A DNA stretch of 64,000 bases from NCBI RefSeq assembly GCF_009765965.1, contig NZ_LMUL01000014.1, positions 1,602,859 through 1,666,858 of the forward strand, written 5' to 3'. The notes beneath the pieces are model-generated. The model did not search any database, was not told the origin of the DNA, and saw only the letters and a list, made by a program, of their open reading frames with translations. Shown here piece after piece: positions 9,315 through 19,448 of the stretch. Numbering within the stretch: the stretch's first letter is position 1; each line of letters begins with the position of its first letter. Position numbers and translations under genes: made by a program. This DNA is from Caulobacter sp. S45 (GTDB lineage: Bacteria > Pseudomonadota > Alphaproteobacteria > Caulobacterales > Caulobacteraceae).

Positions 9315-10321
9315 CAGGCGGGCTCCTGCTGGGTGATGCAGTGGAACGACCCGCCGCCGGTCAGGATGGCGCGCGACGACAGGCCGATCACCTCGCGTTC
9401 GGGGAAGGCCGCGCGCAGGGCGTCGAGCGCCAGCGGGCTGGCGCGTTCCTCATAGACCGGCATGATCACCGCCTCGTTGGCGATGATGAAGTTCATGTGC
9501 GAGGCCGGCACCACGTCGCCGTCCAGGTCCAGGATGCGGCCGGGAGACGGAATGCGCATCACCTGCAGCGCCACGCCGCGCGCATCGGTCATGCTGGCCA
9601 GACACCGGGCGGTCTCGGCGTAGACGTCGATGTTGGGGTCGTCGCGGCCGTAGGCGACGGGGCTGGCGACCACGCCCGGCGCCACGAAGCGGGCCAGGTT
9701 GTCGACGTGGCCGTCGGTGTGGTCGTTGGCTAGGCCTTCGCCCAGCCACAGCACCTTCTTCACGCCCAGCGCCGAGGCCAGCGCCGCTTCGGCCTTGGCC
9801 TGGGTCCAGCCCGGATTGCGGTTGGGGTTGAGCAGGCACTGGCGGGTCGACAGGATCGCGCCCGCCCCGTCGCCGTCCACCGCCCCACCCTCGAGCACGA
9901 AGTCGTTTTCGGTTCGCCGCGTCCCGGAGGCGGCGGCGATCTGCTCGGCCACCAGGTCGTCGTCGTCGAGCTGGTACTTGCCGCCCCAGCCGTTGAAGCG
10001 GAAGGCGGAGGCCACCGTCTCCTCGCCGTCCTTGACGAAGATCGGGCCGGTGTCGCGCATCCAGATGTCGCCGAACTGGGCCCGCACGATCTCCACGCCC
10101 GAGCCCTTGCCCAGCAGGGCGCGGGCGGCGGCTTCGGCTTCTTCGCCCCGCACCATCATCCGCACCCGCTCGGCGCCGGGACCGGCCAGCGCACGCGCCA
10201 GAGCCGCCACCTCGGCTTGCGCCGGCGCAAGGTCGTCCTCCCACAGCTCCGGGTGACTGGGGAAGCCCAGCCACATGGCGCGGTGCGGGGACCATTCGGC
10301 CGGGGTCTGCAGGGCGATCAT
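9314..10321 (-). CDS. aguA: Agmatine deiminase
   Basis: Converts agmatine to N-carbamoylputrescine and ammonia. The product from ATG 10321 is 335 residues and begins MIALQTPAEWSPHRAMWLGF; AGGAA seven bases upstream supports this over a longer frame from 10387, whose extra Cys-containing leader does not look conserved. Guanidino-modifying-enzyme motifs are present: WMRDTGPIF, EGGAVDGDG, NDHTDGHVDN and the C-terminal catalytic Cys in GGGSFHCITQQ. It forms a two-gene unit with aguB; no arginine decarboxylase is in the window. Confidence 0.95.
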
Positions 10322-10412
10322 AGAGTTTCCTGGAAAGTCCAAGGCGGCGGACGCGCCGCAGTTGGGGCAGTCGGGGCCGGGCGTCAAGCTGCGCGCGACA
10401 CGACGGCGCCAT

Positions 10413-10446
10413 CCACAAACAAGAAGGGCGGCCCGAAGGCCGCCCC
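10413..10446 (-). terminator. Intrinsic terminator of the TonB-dependent receptor gene
   Basis: Perfect 8-bp stem GGGCGGCC/GGCCGCCC (10426-10445) with a 4-base loop, followed on the minus strand by TTCTTGTTTGT. It sits about 25 bp after the receptor stop codon and before the aguA start. Confidence 0.85.
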
Positions 10447-10469
10447 CAAGGACAGGAAGGTGGACAGGA

Positions 10470-13400
10470 TCAGAAGGTGTAGCGGACGCCCAGGCGGATG
10501 GCCCAGGTCGGGATCGCCGGCGCGAAGGGCGTCTGCACCGAGGGCGAAACCGCCTTGGCGGTGTCGTACTCGTAGAAATTGCCGACGCCGGCCGTGCAAT
10601 GGTTCAGCTTCGACAGGGCCGCCTGACAGTTCTGGGCCGAGATCGGGCTTTGGAAGCCCGGGAAGCTGGTCTGGTAGATCGTGCCCCAGTTCTTGTTCAG
10701 CAGGTTCGGGACGTTGATGATGTCCAGATAGCCGATCAGCTTGGAGTCCTTGTGCGGCAGGAAAGCCGGCAGTTCCTGCTCGATGCGAAGATCGGCCGTG
10801 GTCACTGCGCTGGCGGTGAAGGCGTTCCGCGGCGCAATCTGGCCGTCGTACTTGATCAGGCCGCTCTGGTGCAGGAAGGTGTTGAACTGCGCCACGTTGA
10901 AGCCCGGCCCGTAAGTGACCTTCGGGTCGGAAGTCGCGGTGATGTTGCCGGACGAGTCCGCCTTCGGCACGTAGAGCAGCTGGCCGCCGCCGCTCGCCGC
11001 CGCCCCGCTCTGGCCGAACAGGTTGTCGACCGCCGCCGAGGACGAAGTGGTGCTGGAGAAGGTGTAGCTGAACGGCAGGCCCGCGCGGTACTCCATGTAC
11101 AGAGACGCCTTGGTGGCGAAATCGCCGAAGAACTTGTGCGACCAGCTCACTGAGAGCTTGTTTTCCCACTTGATCTCGTAGGCCGAGGTAGACAGCGAGG
11201 GGTTGTTCGGATCGGCCGTGGCGTTCTGCTTGTAGTTCGACAGCGCAACCGAGCTGGTCGCCGGGCTGACGTCCTTCACGTTCTGCCACGTGAAGGTGTA
11301 GTCGAAATCGAGGCCCAGGTCGGCGAAGGTCTTGCCCATGCCCACGGCCACCACGTGGCCGAAGCCCTTGTTGGTGTCGACCAGTTCGATGTCGTAGCCG
11401 GTCGGACGCGCGGTGGTGAAGCGGTTCGGGTTGTAGACCGGGCGCCCGTCGGGAGCCGTGCCGATGACGTTGTGGGTCTCGCTCAGGTCCACCCAGTTCG
11501 GGGCGTACTGGGTCTTCTGGTAGAGATAGTCCAGGTGCAGGCGCCAGTCGTGGCCCAGATGATACTTGTCGAGATCGAAGGTCTTGATCGCGCCGATCGA
11601 AGCCTTCCACTCGGCGAACGGCTTCAGGTTCGGGTCGATCGAGTTGGTCACGCCCTGGCCGGCGTTGGCCTGCTGGGTCACCAACTGCTGGGCCGCGGCC
11701 GGGATGGTCTTGCCGGTGACGTTGGAGAGCAGCGAAGAACACTGCGCCGTCGCAGCCGGCGAGGCCGGCGCGGTGGCCGAGCCGCAGGTGACGTTGACGG
11801 TCCCGATCAGATTGCCCGGGTTGTTGTAGCTGTCGTAGGTGTAGACGATCGGGTTGCCGCCCGAGAACAGGCCCGCGCCGCCGTAGATGGTCAGGGTCGG
11901 ATCCGGCTTCCAGTTGAAGCCCACGCGCGGCATCAGGATGTTCTCGCCATCGATGGTGCCGTTGTTGGGGAAGCCGTAGGTCTGCTGGAAGGTCGGGTTG
12001 AGCAGCGGCTTGTCGCCGGTGCTGTAGTACTCGAAGCGCAGGCCGCCCTTCACGGTCAGGTTGGCGAAGGGGTGGAACTCGTCCTGCAGGTACAGCGTGT
12101 CGGTGGTGTCCTTCACCGTCTGCGCCGCGGTCAGCGGGTTATTGTCGAAGGCGTTGGCGTAGGTGAACGAGCAGGCCTGGTGGTTCTGCAGGTTCAGGAT
12201 GCCGTTGCCGGCGCCACAGGTGCTGTCGAAGGTGTAGACGCCGGTGGCGTTCTGCACGAACAGGTCGGACGAGGTCACGTCCTCGTGCTCATATCCGAGC
12301 GTCAGCACGTGCTCGCCCAGGGTGTAGTTGACCCGCGCCTTGATCTGCTGGTCGGTTACGCTGAGATTGTTGGCCTGGCGCGACAGGTCCGGGCCGATGA
12401 CCACACCCTGGTTGGAACTGCTCTCGGCGCCGCTCGGCACTACGCGGAACATGGCGAAGGGACCGCCTTCGAGCACGCTGGGCGTGGCGATGGTCTGGTG
12501 GGTGTATTCGACCTCGGTCGAGAGCTTGTCGGTCCAGTGGGAGGTCAGGTCGGCGGTGTAGGTCTCGAGGTTCTGCTCGAGCAGATAGTAGTCCGACGAC
12601 AGACCCAGCGTGCCGGCGGTGCTGCCGTTCGGCGCGTTCAGCGACGAACCGTCGGTGCGCTGGTAGGTGACGAATAGGTGCTGCGTGTCCGTCAGGTTGG
12701 CGTCCAGGCGCGCGAAGTAGTCCTTGTTGTCGATCGGCGTCGAAGCGCCGAAGGTGCCCGCATTGTAGCCGTAGGCGTTCTGCAGGATGCTGGAGATCTG
12801 GTTGACGTTGCCCGAGGTGATGCCCTTGACCGGGTTGGGGCCCTGCACGTCTGACGGGGTCAGGTTGATCAGCTTCGGCGACTGGTACTCTTCGTAGTCG
12901 ACAAAGAAAAACAACTTGTCGGGGATGATCGGGCCGCTCAGGTAGCCGCCGTAATTCTTGTCCTGGAACTTGGTCGTCACGATGCGATCGCCGCAGCCCG
13001 TGCCGCTCGCCGCGCCGTTGGCGCAGGCCGGCTGGTGGACGGCGTTGGCGCCGATGACCTGGCCCTCGCCCAGCTCGCTGGAGTCGTACTCGTAGAAGGC
13101 GCTGCCGTGGAACTCGTTGGTGCCCGACTTGGTGACGACGTTCAGCAGGCCGCCCTGGAAGTCGCCGTACTTCACGTCATAGGGGGCGACCTCGACGTTG
13201 AACGACTGAACGATGTCGATCGAGAAGGGCGAGCGCTGGGTGGGATAGCCGCTGTTGCCCAGGCCGAAGTTGTCCGACTGGCGCACGCCGTCCAGGTAGA
13301 CGGTGCTGACCTTGTTGTTGTTGCCTGCGATATAGAGCGCGTTCGAGTTGGTCGGGTCGACGGTGACGAACGGATTGAGGCGGGCGGTGTCCTTCAGGTC

Positions 13401-13874
13401 GCGGGTGAAGGACGGAAGCTGCTGGATGTCGTTGGCGGAGAAGGTCGAGCGCGGACCCGTCTGGGTGATGTTGGCGCCGCCGATGCGCGAGGCGTGCACC
13501 GTCACCGTCTGCACCTCGGCGCCGGCGCCCTCGAGCGTCAGGTTCAGCTGGTAGGGGTCGCCGACGCCGATGCCCGGAACCTCGGTGGTCTTGGTCTGGT
13601 GGGCGGTGTCGCCGGCGGTGACCTCGTAGGGTCCGCCGACCTGGAGGTTGCGCAGGCTGTAGAAGCCGTCGCTCCCCGTGGTGGTCTTCAGGGTGGCGTT
13701 GGTGCCCTTGAAGACAATCGTCACCGGCACATTGGCCAGCGGCTTGCCGGCGTCGTCGGTGATCTTGCCACTGATGCCGCCGGTGATGTCCTGCGCAGAG
13801 GCGGCCGTAGCAAGGAAGGCGCAGGCCAGCACCGTCGTCGCCGCCCCCGCGACGAGCCGTTTCATAGTCGACAT
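10470..13874 (-). CDS. Oar-like TonB-dependent outer-membrane receptor
   Basis: 1134-residue outer-membrane protein. A signal peptide ends at about ATAASAQ; a carboxypeptidase-regulatory-like (SpaA/CNA-type) domain follows at about 30-115 (GGISGKITDDAGKPLANVPV). A plug domain comes next (NDIQQLPSFTRDLKDTARL, ending around GGLLNVVTKSGTNEFHGSAFY), then a very long barrel ending in the aromatic GVRYTF. This layout matches the Oar/OmpA-related TBDR family, whose substrates are mostly unknown; peptide or glycan substrates, or a role in secretion, have been suggested. GAGGGG lies seven bases before the first ATG. No TonB, ExbBD or periplasmic partner is adjacent, and its terminator isolates it from aguA. 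Confidence 0.9.
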   Translation of the reverse strand: MSTMKRLVAGAATTVLACAFLATAASAQDITGGISGKITDDAGKPLANVPVTIVFKGTNATLKTTTGSDGFYSLRNLQVGGPYEVTAGDTAHQTKTTEVPGIGVGDPYQLNLTLEGAGAEVQTVTVHASRIGGANITQTGPRSTFSANDIQQLPSFTRDLKDTARLNPFVTVDPTNSNALYIAGNNNKVSTVYLDGVRQSDNFGLGNSGYPTQRSPFSIDIVQSFNVEVAPYDVKYGDFQGGLLNVVTKSGTNEFHGSAFYEYDSSELGEGQVIGANAVHQPACANGAASGTGCGDRIVTTKFQDKNYGGYLSGPIIPDKLFFFVDYEEYQSPKLINLTPSDVQGPNPVKGITSGNVNQISSILQNAYGYNAGTFGASTPIDNKDYFARLDANLTDTQHLFVTYQRTDGSSLNAPNGSTAGTLGLSSDYYLLEQNLETYTADLTSHWTDKLSTEVEYTHQTIATPSVLEGGPFAMFRVVPSGAESSSNQGVVIGPDLSRQANNLSVTDQQIKARVNYTLGEHVLTLGYEHEDVTSSDLFVQNATGVYTFDSTCGAGNGILNLQNHQACSFTYANAFDNNPLTAAQTVKDTTDTLYLQDEFHPFANLTVKGGLRFEYYSTGDKPLLNPTFQQTYGFPNNGTIDGENILMPRVGFNWKPDPTLTIYGGAGLFSGGNPIVYTYDSYNNPGNLIGTVNVTCGSATAPASPAATAQCSSLLSNVTGKTIPAAAQQLVTQQANAGQGVTNSIDPNLKPFAEWKASIGAIKTFDLDKYHLGHDWRLHLDYLYQKTQYAPNWVDLSETHNVIGTAPDGRPVYNPNRFTTARPTGYDIELVDTNKGFGHVVAVGMGKTFADLGLDFDYTFTWQNVKDVSPATSSVALSNYKQNATADPNNPSLSTSAYEIKWENKLSVSWSHKFFGDFATKASLYMEYRAGLPFSYTFSSTTSSSAAVDNLFGQSGAAASGGGQLLYVPKADSSGNITATSDPKVTYGPGFNVAQFNTFLHQSGLIKYDGQIAPRNAFTASAVTTADLRIEQELPAFLPHKDSKLIGYLDIINVPNLLNKNWGTIYQTSFPGFQSPISAQNCQAALSKLNHCTAGVGNFYEYDTAKAVSPSVQTPFAPAIPTWAIRLGVRYTF

Positions 13875-14086
13875 AAAATTTCCCCTCGCACCCGGCAGGT
13901 TTCAAAACAGACGCACCCGCTCGTATCCGCCTCAATATTCACTCAATTGAACGCGCCCGTGACACGCCTGCGACAAACTCGTTACAACCGGGAACATGAC
14001 GCCGCACGCAGCGACGGCCGTGTCGCCTTGCTCGCGCCACCGACAGCCGGCTATCTGCCTGGCTCGAAGGGCGCTGGAGATTTGGT

Positions 14087-15715
14087 GTGGTGGACAGGTT
14101 GGAGGCGGCGCCTCGCGAACCGTCGCTTGAGCGGCGCGTGCTCGTCTGGACCCTGGCGTTCGTGGGCGCGCTCACCGCGCTCCGCATCGCCGGCCTGTTT
14201 CTGAGCCCCGTCGAACTCTACCCCGAAGAGTCCCAGTACTGGCTGTGGTCGCGCCACCTGGACTTCGGCTATTTCTCCAAACCGCCGATGATCGCCTGGC
14301 TGATCCGCGCCGCCACCACGCTGGGCGGCGATCGTGAAGCGTTCGTGCGGCTGGTCGCGCCGGTGTCCCACGCCGTCGCCGCGATCGCGCTGCAAAGAAC
14401 CTGCGCGCGGCTCTACGGCGGCTGGACCGGGTTCTGGGCGGCGGTCCTCTACAGCCTGATGCCGGGCGTGCAACTTTCGGCTGCGGTGGTGGCGACGGAT
14501 GCGCCCCTGATGGCCTTCTGCGCCCTGGGACTGTGGGCCTATTCGGGATGGCTGACCGCGCCGCGCGCCTCGGCGCGCGTGCGCTGGGCCGCGGCGCTGG
14601 GCGTCTGCATCGGCCTGGCGGGCCTGTCCAAGTACGCGGTGCTCTACCTGGTCATCGGGCTTGGCCTGCACGCCGCCCTGATCTCGTCCGTACGTCGACG
14701 CTGGCGGCCGATCGAGGTGGCCGCCTTGGTCGGGTTGGCGCTGCTGGTGCTATCGCCGAACCTGATCTGGAACGCGGCCCACGGCTTCCAAACCGTGGCG
14801 CACACCGCCGCCGACGCCGCCTGGAGCCACGAAGCGGCTACGGGCTCGGCCCACCGGCCGGCGGTCGCGCCGCCGCACCAGCACCGCCCCAGCAAGTTCG
14901 ACCCCCGCCAGGCGCCGGGCTTCCTGCTGTCGCAACTCGGCGTGTTCGGGCCGATCCCCTTCATCGCCCTGGTCGTGGGGGTGGTGCTGTGGGTGCGCCG
15001 GCGACCCGAAGAGCGCGCGGACAGGATGCTGCTGATCCTGACGCTGCCGGCGCTGACGATCATCCTGGCCGAGTCGCTGGTGGCGCGGGCCAACGCCAAC
15101 TGGGCGGCGGTGGCCTATGTGCCCGGCGCGGCCCTGACCGCCGCCTGGCTGGTGCGCTGGGGGGCCTGGCGGACGCTGGGCGCCGCGGTGGTCAGCCAGG
15201 GCGCGATCGTGATCCTGTTCTTCGCCGCCGCCACCTCGCCGGCCCTGGCCAACCGGGTCGGCCTGGCCAACAGCTTCAAACGCGCGCGGGGCTGGGAAGC
15301 CGTCGCCGCCCTGGTAGACGCCCAGGCGGCGCGCACGGGCCCGGTCTCCAGCATCGCGGTGGACGACCGCTTCACCTACAATTCGCTGGCCTATTATCGC
15401 CGCCGCGCCATGGCCGAGGATGCGACGCCGATGAAGATGTGGGTGCGCGAGAGCCGGCCCCATAACGAGGCCGAGACCTCCGCCCCGCTGACCCAGGGCG
15501 ACCGGGTGTTGTTCGTGGACGTCAGCGACTCCATCCACCAGGACGCCGCCAAGTACCGCAACGAAGCCATGCGCGACTTCGGCTCGACCCAGGTGCTGGG
15601 GGCCTGGAAGGTGTGGACCGATCCCAAACACCCACGCGAGGTGTTCATTTTCCTCGGCCGCAACTTCCATCCCCGCCCGCGCGACCCGCGCACCGGTCTG
15701 CCCGATCCGGTGTAA
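14087..15715 (+). CDS. GT39-family integral membrane glycosyltransferase
   Basis: 542-residue multi-span protein of the ArnT/PMT type, which transfers a sugar from a polyprenyl-phosphate carrier on the periplasmic side. The first periplasmic loop carries the acidic motif YPEESQYWLWS, then FGYFSKPPMIAWLI, as in bacterial GT39 members. About ten hydrophobic helices follow, then a soluble C-terminal domain from about 400. The start is GTG 14087 with GGAG about eight bases upstream. It is divergent from the receptor gene and convergent with a GT2 gene. The acceptor could be lipid A, surface polysaccharide or protein. Confidence 0.82.
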   Translation: MVDRLEAAPREPSLERRVLVWTLAFVGALTALRIAGLFLSPVELYPEESQYWLWSRHLDFGYFSKPPMIAWLIRAATTLGGDREAFVRLVAPVSHAVAAIALQRTCARLYGGWTGFWAAVLYSLMPGVQLSAAVVATDAPLMAFCALGLWAYSGWLTAPRASARVRWAAALGVCIGLAGLSKYAVLYLVIGLGLHAALISSVRRRWRPIEVAALVGLALLVLSPNLIWNAAHGFQTVAHTAADAAWSHEAATGSAHRPAVAPPHQHRPSKFDPRQAPGFLLSQLGVFGPIPFIALVVGVVLWVRRRPEERADRMLLILTLPALTIILAESLVARANANWAAVAYVPGAALTAAWLVRWGAWRTLGAAVVSQGAIVILFFAAATSPALANRVGLANSFKRARGWEAVAALVDAQAARTGPVSSIAVDDRFTYNSLAYYRRRAMAEDATPMKMWVRESRPHNEAETSAPLTQGDRVLFVDVSDSIHQDAAKYRNEAMRDFGSTQVLGAWKVWTDPKHPREVFIFLGRNFHPRPRDPRTGLPDPV

Positions 15716-15756
15716 GGGCCGGCTTCAGCAGGTCGCTGACGGCGGTCGACGGCGGC

Positions 15757-16686
15757 CTAATGCGGCCGGCGGCGGAACATGGGTCGCGTGACAGAGACCA
15801 GCATGATCAACGGCGCCAGCGCGATAGCCAGGAACGCCCGGCGCTTGTTATCGGCGCGCTTGCGGAAATAGCGCACCAGGCCCAGGCCCTTGAAGAACTC
15901 CACCTTCACCGGCGAGGTGCGGCTGGTGGAACCGAGATGGATCACCCGCGCGGCCGGATTGAACATCACCCGACCACCGCTCTGGCGCACCCGCCAGCAC
16001 AGGTCCACGTCCTCGACATGCAGGAAATAGCCTTCGTCGAAGCCGCCCATGCCGGAATAATCGTCATGGGTCATCGCGAAGCAGGCGCCCGAGATCGTGG
16101 GGACCGCCAGCAGCTGACCGGGCTCGGGATCGTGCTCGTGGTGGATCTCGAAGCCACGGAAGAGGCCGAGGTGCGCCAATCGCGTCAGGCTGAGCAGCGT
16201 GGTGACGGGCGTCACCTCGCCGCGCCGGGCGCCGCGCTGTTCGGTGCCGTCGGTGTTCATGATCCGGGCGCCGACGATGCGCGGCGAAGGCGTCGCATCG
16301 AGCGCCGCCGTCAGGCCCTCGACACAGCCCGGCTGCAGGAAGGCGTCGGGATTGAGGATCACCAGGACCCGACCGCAGGCGATCTCCGCGCCCATGTTGC
16401 AGGCCCGCGCGAAACCCACATTGCCGTGGCCGCGCCTCAGCACCATGCGCTCGTCACGCGCGGCCGCAGCGTCCAGCACCGCCTCTTCCATGGGCGATGA
16501 GCCGTTGTCGATGACGATGAACTCCTCCACCGCCGGGTCGGCCAGCACCGTGGCCACGCTTTCCTCGAGTGCGGGACCGGTGTGGTAGACCACCATGATC
16601 ACCGACACCTCGACCGCCACCGGCGCGGCCAGGATGCGGGCGCGATTGATCAGACCGCCATTGAGGGGACGGACGTAGGTGTTCAT
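15757..16686 (-). CDS. GT2-family glycosyltransferase (rhamnosyltransferase-like)
   Basis: 309-residue cytoplasmic or membrane-associated inverting transferase. The GT-A nucleotide-sugar domain starts at [23 protein letters not shown] and the NPDAF segment supply the DxD-like metal site; [19 protein letters not shown] is the acceptor/base region typical of the WbbL rhamnosyltransferase group. A basic C-terminal segment with a short hydrophobic stretch probably docks it at the membrane. Its ATG overlaps the thrS stop by 4 bp, an unusual partner for a tRNA synthetase. Confidence 0.88.
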   Translation of the reverse strand: MNTYVRPLNGGLINRARILAAPVAVEVSVIMVVYHTGPALEESVATVLADPAVEEFIVIDNGSSPMEEAVLDAAAARDERMVLRRGHGNVGFARACNMGAEIACGRVLVILNPDAFLQPGCVEGLTAALDATPSPRIVGARIMNTDGTEQRGARRGEVTPVTTLLSLTRLAHLGLFRGFEIHHEHDPEPGQLLAVPTISGACFAMTHDDYSGMGGFDEGYFLHVEDVDLCWRVRQSGGRVMFNPAARVIHLGSTSRTSPVKVEFFKGLGLVRYFRKRADNKRRAFLAIALAPLIMLVSVTRPMFRRRPH

Positions 16687-18647
16687 GCCTCCTCCAGGTT
16701 CAGCGCCGGAGCCGCGGGCGCCGCCGGGCGCGCCAGGTCAGGCGGCAAGGCCTCCTGGGACAGGCCCTCGGCCGCTTCGTCCAGGGTGACGATCGCCTGG
16801 CGATCGGAGCCCAGGCGGCGCAGGGCCAACTGCCCGGTCTCCGCCTCCTTGCGGCCGACCACCGCGATCACTGGAACCTTGGCCAAGCTGTGCTCGCGGA
16901 CCTTGTAGTTGATCTTCTCGTTACGAACATCCACTTCCACGCGCAAGCCCGCCGAACGCAACCGCTCGGCCGCACGCTGCGCATAGTCGGCGGCGTCCGA
17001 GGTGATGGTGGCCACGACCACCTGCACCGGCGCCAGCCAAAGCGGGAAGGCGCCGCCATAGTTCTCGATCAGGATGCCGATGAAGCGTTCGAACGAGCCC
17101 AGGATCGCCCGATGCAGCATGACCGGACGCTGCTTGGAGCCATCCTCGGCCACGTACTCGGCCCCCAGCCGCTCGGGCAGCACATAGTCGAGCTGCAGCG
17201 TGCCGCAGGTCCAGGTGCGGCCGATCGCGTCCTTCACGATGAAGTCGAGCTTGGGTGCGTAGAAGGCGCCGTCGCCCTCGGCGATCACCGGCTCGACCCC
17301 CGCCTTGCGCGAGGCGCTCAGCAGCTGGCCTTCGGCCTTGTCCCAGAACGCGTCCGATCCCGCACGCATCGGCGGTCGCGTGGCCAGGGCCACGTGGTCG
17401 GTCTTCATGCCAAGATCGCCGTGGATCAGATGGGTCAGGCGGACGAACTTCTCCGTCTCCTCCTCGATCTGGTCCTCGCGACAGAAGATGTGGGCGTCGT
17501 CCTGGGTGAAGCCGCGCACCCGCATCAGCCCGTGCAGCGACCCGGACGGCTCGTAGCGGTGGCAGGCGCCGAACTCGGCCATGCGCATGGGCAGGTCGCG
17601 ATAGGACTTCTGACCCATGTTGAAGATCTGCACGTGGCCGGGACAGTTCATCGGCTTGAGGGAGAGCACCTCGCCCTCCTCAGTCTCGCAGACAAACATG
17701 TTGGGTCGGTATTTTTCCCAGTGACCCGACTTCTCCCAGAAGGTGCGGTCCAGCACCTGAGGCGTCTTCACCTCGCCGTAGCCCGCCGCGTCGAGACGAC
17801 GACGCATATAGGCCTCGAGCGTCCGCCACAGGGTCCAGCCCTTGGTGTGCCAGAACACCATGCCCCGGCCCTCTTCCTGCATGTGGAACAGGTCCATGGC
17901 GCGGCCGACACGGCGGTGGTCGCGGCGCTCCGCCTCCTCGATGCGATGGAGATAGGCCTCCAGGTCCGCTTCGCTGGCCCAGGCGGTGCCGTAGATGCGC
18001 TGCAGCTGGGCGTTGCGGTGATCGCCCCGCCAGTAGGCGCCGGCCAGCTTGGTCAGCTTGAACGCCTTGCCCACCATGCCCGTGGAGGGCAGGTGCGGAC
18101 CCAGGCACAGGTCCTTCCACGCGCCCTGGCGATAGACGGTGATCGTCTCGCTCTCGGGCAGGTCGGAGATGATCTCGGCCTTATAGGCTTCACCGATGTC
18201 CTTGAAGTGGGCGATGGCCTCGTCGCGGTCCCAGACCTCGCGCTTGATCGGCTCGTTGCGGGCGACGATCTCGCGCATCTTGGCTTCGATCCTGGGCAGG
18301 TCGTCCAGGCTGAACGGCTCGTCGCGCGCGAAATCGTAGTAGAAGCCGTCCTCGATGGCCGGACCGATCGTGACCTGGGTTCCTGGGAACAGTTCCTGCA
18401 CGGCTTGCGCCATCACGTGGGAAGCATCGTGGCGGATCGTCTCCAGCACGTCGGGATGGTCGCGGGTCAGGATCTCCAGCTTGCCGCCATGCTCGAGCGG
18501 GCGATCCAGGTCCAGCATCACCCCGTCCAGGCGGATCAGCGCCGCCTTCTTGGCCAGGGACATGGATAGTCCTTCGGCGATCTGGCGGCCGGTGGTCGCT
18601 TCCGGGAAGTCTTTGACGGCGCCGTCGGGGAATTGCAGTTGGATCAT
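16683..18647 (-). CDS. thrS: Threonyl-tRNA synthetase
   Basis: Charges tRNA-Thr. 654 residues with the complete bacterial layout: N-terminal TGS domain (1-60), editing domain with HDASHVMAQ (HxxxH), class II catalytic core with motif 2 around [18 protein letters not shown] and motif 3 in [18 protein letters not shown], and an anticodon-binding domain ([18 protein letters not shown]). It overlaps yidD upstream and a GT2 gene downstream, each by 4 bp, so the three form one translational unit. No T-box or other leader element is evident upstream. Confidence 0.98.
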   Translation of the reverse strand: MIQLQFPDGAVKDFPEATTGRQIAEGLSMSLAKKAALIRLDGVMLDLDRPLEHGGKLEILTRDHPDVLETIRHDASHVMAQAVQELFPGTQVTIGPAIEDGFYYDFARDEPFSLDDLPRIEAKMREIVARNEPIKREVWDRDEAIAHFKDIGEAYKAEIISDLPESETITVYRQGAWKDLCLGPHLPSTGMVGKAFKLTKLAGAYWRGDHRNAQLQRIYGTAWASEADLEAYLHRIEEAERRDHRRVGRAMDLFHMQEEGRGMVFWHTKGWTLWRTLEAYMRRRLDAAGYGEVKTPQVLDRTFWEKSGHWEKYRPNMFVCETEEGEVLSLKPMNCPGHVQIFNMGQKSYRDLPMRMAEFGACHRYEPSGSLHGLMRVRGFTQDDAHIFCREDQIEEETEKFVRLTHLIHGDLGMKTDHVALATRPPMRAGSDAFWDKAEGQLLSASRKAGVEPVIAEGDGAFYAPKLDFIVKDAIGRTWTCGTLQLDYVLPERLGAEYVAEDGSKQRPVMLHRAILGSFERFIGILIENYGGAFPLWLAPVQVVVATITSDAADYAQRAAERLRSAGLRVEVDVRNEKINYKVREHSLAKVPVIAVVGRKEAETGQLALRRLGSDRQAIVTLDEAAEGLSQEALPPDLARPAAPAAPALNLEEA

Positions 18648-18958
18648 GCTTCACACTTCAGGCGCGTCCGGGCGCGCTCGGCCTTATCGACGGGTTCCGG
18701 CGGAGGATCGTACCCCTCTCCACCGAAGGGGTGGCAACGGCAGACCCGCCGCGCCGCCAGCCAGCCGCCCCGCACCGGCCCATGAGAGATCAGCACGGCC
18801 GCAGCGTATTCCGAACAGGTCGGCATGAACCGGCAGCGCGCGCCGAGCCAGGGCGACACAGCCGCCTTGTAGACGCTCAGGGCGGCTCGGATCAATCGCG
18901 GGTAGGCTCCGGCCAAACACGGCTCCCGTCCGTTGGCGGCGAGGGCGTTGGGTAACAC
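18644..18958 (-). CDS. yidD: YidD-family membrane protein insertion factor
   Basis: 104-residue small protein that helps YidC insert proteins into the inner membrane. The family core is clear: [31 protein letters not shown] followed by [22 protein letters not shown], with the conserved Cys residues and an amphipathic N-terminal helix. The listed start is GTG 18958, directly after a terminator-like T-run; a TTG about 45 bases further in (before AGAYPRL) is an alternative. It is not next to rnpA-yidC, which is usual in alphaproteobacteria, and overlaps thrS by 4 bp. Confidence 0.9.
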   Translation of the reverse strand: MLPNALAANGREPCLAGAYPRLIRAALSVYKAAVSPWLGARCRFMPTCSEYAAAVLISHGPVRGGWLAARRVCRCHPFGGEGYDPPPEPVDKAERARTRLKCEA

Positions 18959-18964
18959 GGGAAC

Positions 18965-18997
18965 AAAAAAGCCGCCACCGGAGAGGTTATCCGGCGC
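18965..18997 (-). terminator. Terminator-like hairpin between iscU-like gene and yidD
   Basis: Minus-strand stem GCCGGA/TCCGGT (about 7 bp with one G-U) followed by GGCGGCTTTTTTG. It would end the exporter-SRPBCC-scaffold transcript just before the first possible yidD start, leaving little room for a separate yidD promoter. It may act as a partial terminator or attenuator. Confidence 0.55.
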
Positions 18998-19004
18998 AGC
19001 GATA

Positions 19005-19448
19005 TCAACCCTCGGCTGAAACCGCCCGCATAGCGCGCTCGGTCGCCTCCACCGTCGCCTCGAAAGCCAGCAGGGTGGAGGCGTGACGCGCAGGGAAGTC
19101 CTTCACCTGGGCCAGCACCCCCAGGTCGGCGAAACGGCCCTCCGGCGGCGGCGCGCCCGTCTTCAGCATGGCCAGCAGGGCGTCGCGGCCTCGGACGATC
19201 TCCGCGACGGAGGCGCCGATCACTTTGTCGCCCAGGATGGCGGCGGCGGCCTGGCCGAGCGCGCAGGCGCGCACGTCCTGGGCGAAGTCGCTCACCCGGC
19301 CGTCCTCGACCACCACGTCGACGGTCACCCGGCTGCCGCATAGGCGCGAGACCCTTTCCACGCTGGCCTGCGGATGGGCGAGACGTCCCGCGCGGGGCAT
19401 GTTGGCGGCCAGCGCCAGGATGCGGCCGCTGTAGAGATCGTCGATCAT
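19005..19448 (-). CDS. Iron-sulfur cluster scaffold protein, SufU/IscU-like
   Basis: 147-residue cytoplasmic protein of the IscU/SufU/NifU-N fold, assembling Fe-S clusters or relaying zinc or sulfur. The start at ATG 19448 (MIDDLYSGRILALAANMP) overlaps the SRPBCC stop by 4 bp. Two of the three canonical Cys ligands are present (SRLCGSRV at about 37 and VRACALGQAA at about 62). The position of the third Cys (KCA in SufU) reads RHASTLLAFEA, so that ligand is Ala. This Cys-to-Ala form may be characteristic of alphaproteobacterial homologues, but that is from memory. No isc or suf genes are adjacent. Confidence 0.85.
   Translation of the reverse strand: MIDDLYSGRILALAANMPRAGRLAHPQASVERVSRLCGSRVTVDVVVEDGRVSDFAQDVRACALGQAAAAILGDKVIGASVAEIVRGRDALLAMLKTGAPPPEGRFADLGVLAQVKDFPARHASTLLAFEATVEATERAMRAVSAEG

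Noticed and set aside
13035-14204. Long plus-strand open frame opposite the TonB-dependent receptor
   Set aside because: Shadow of the receptor gene; no ribosome binding site and no recognisable protein.
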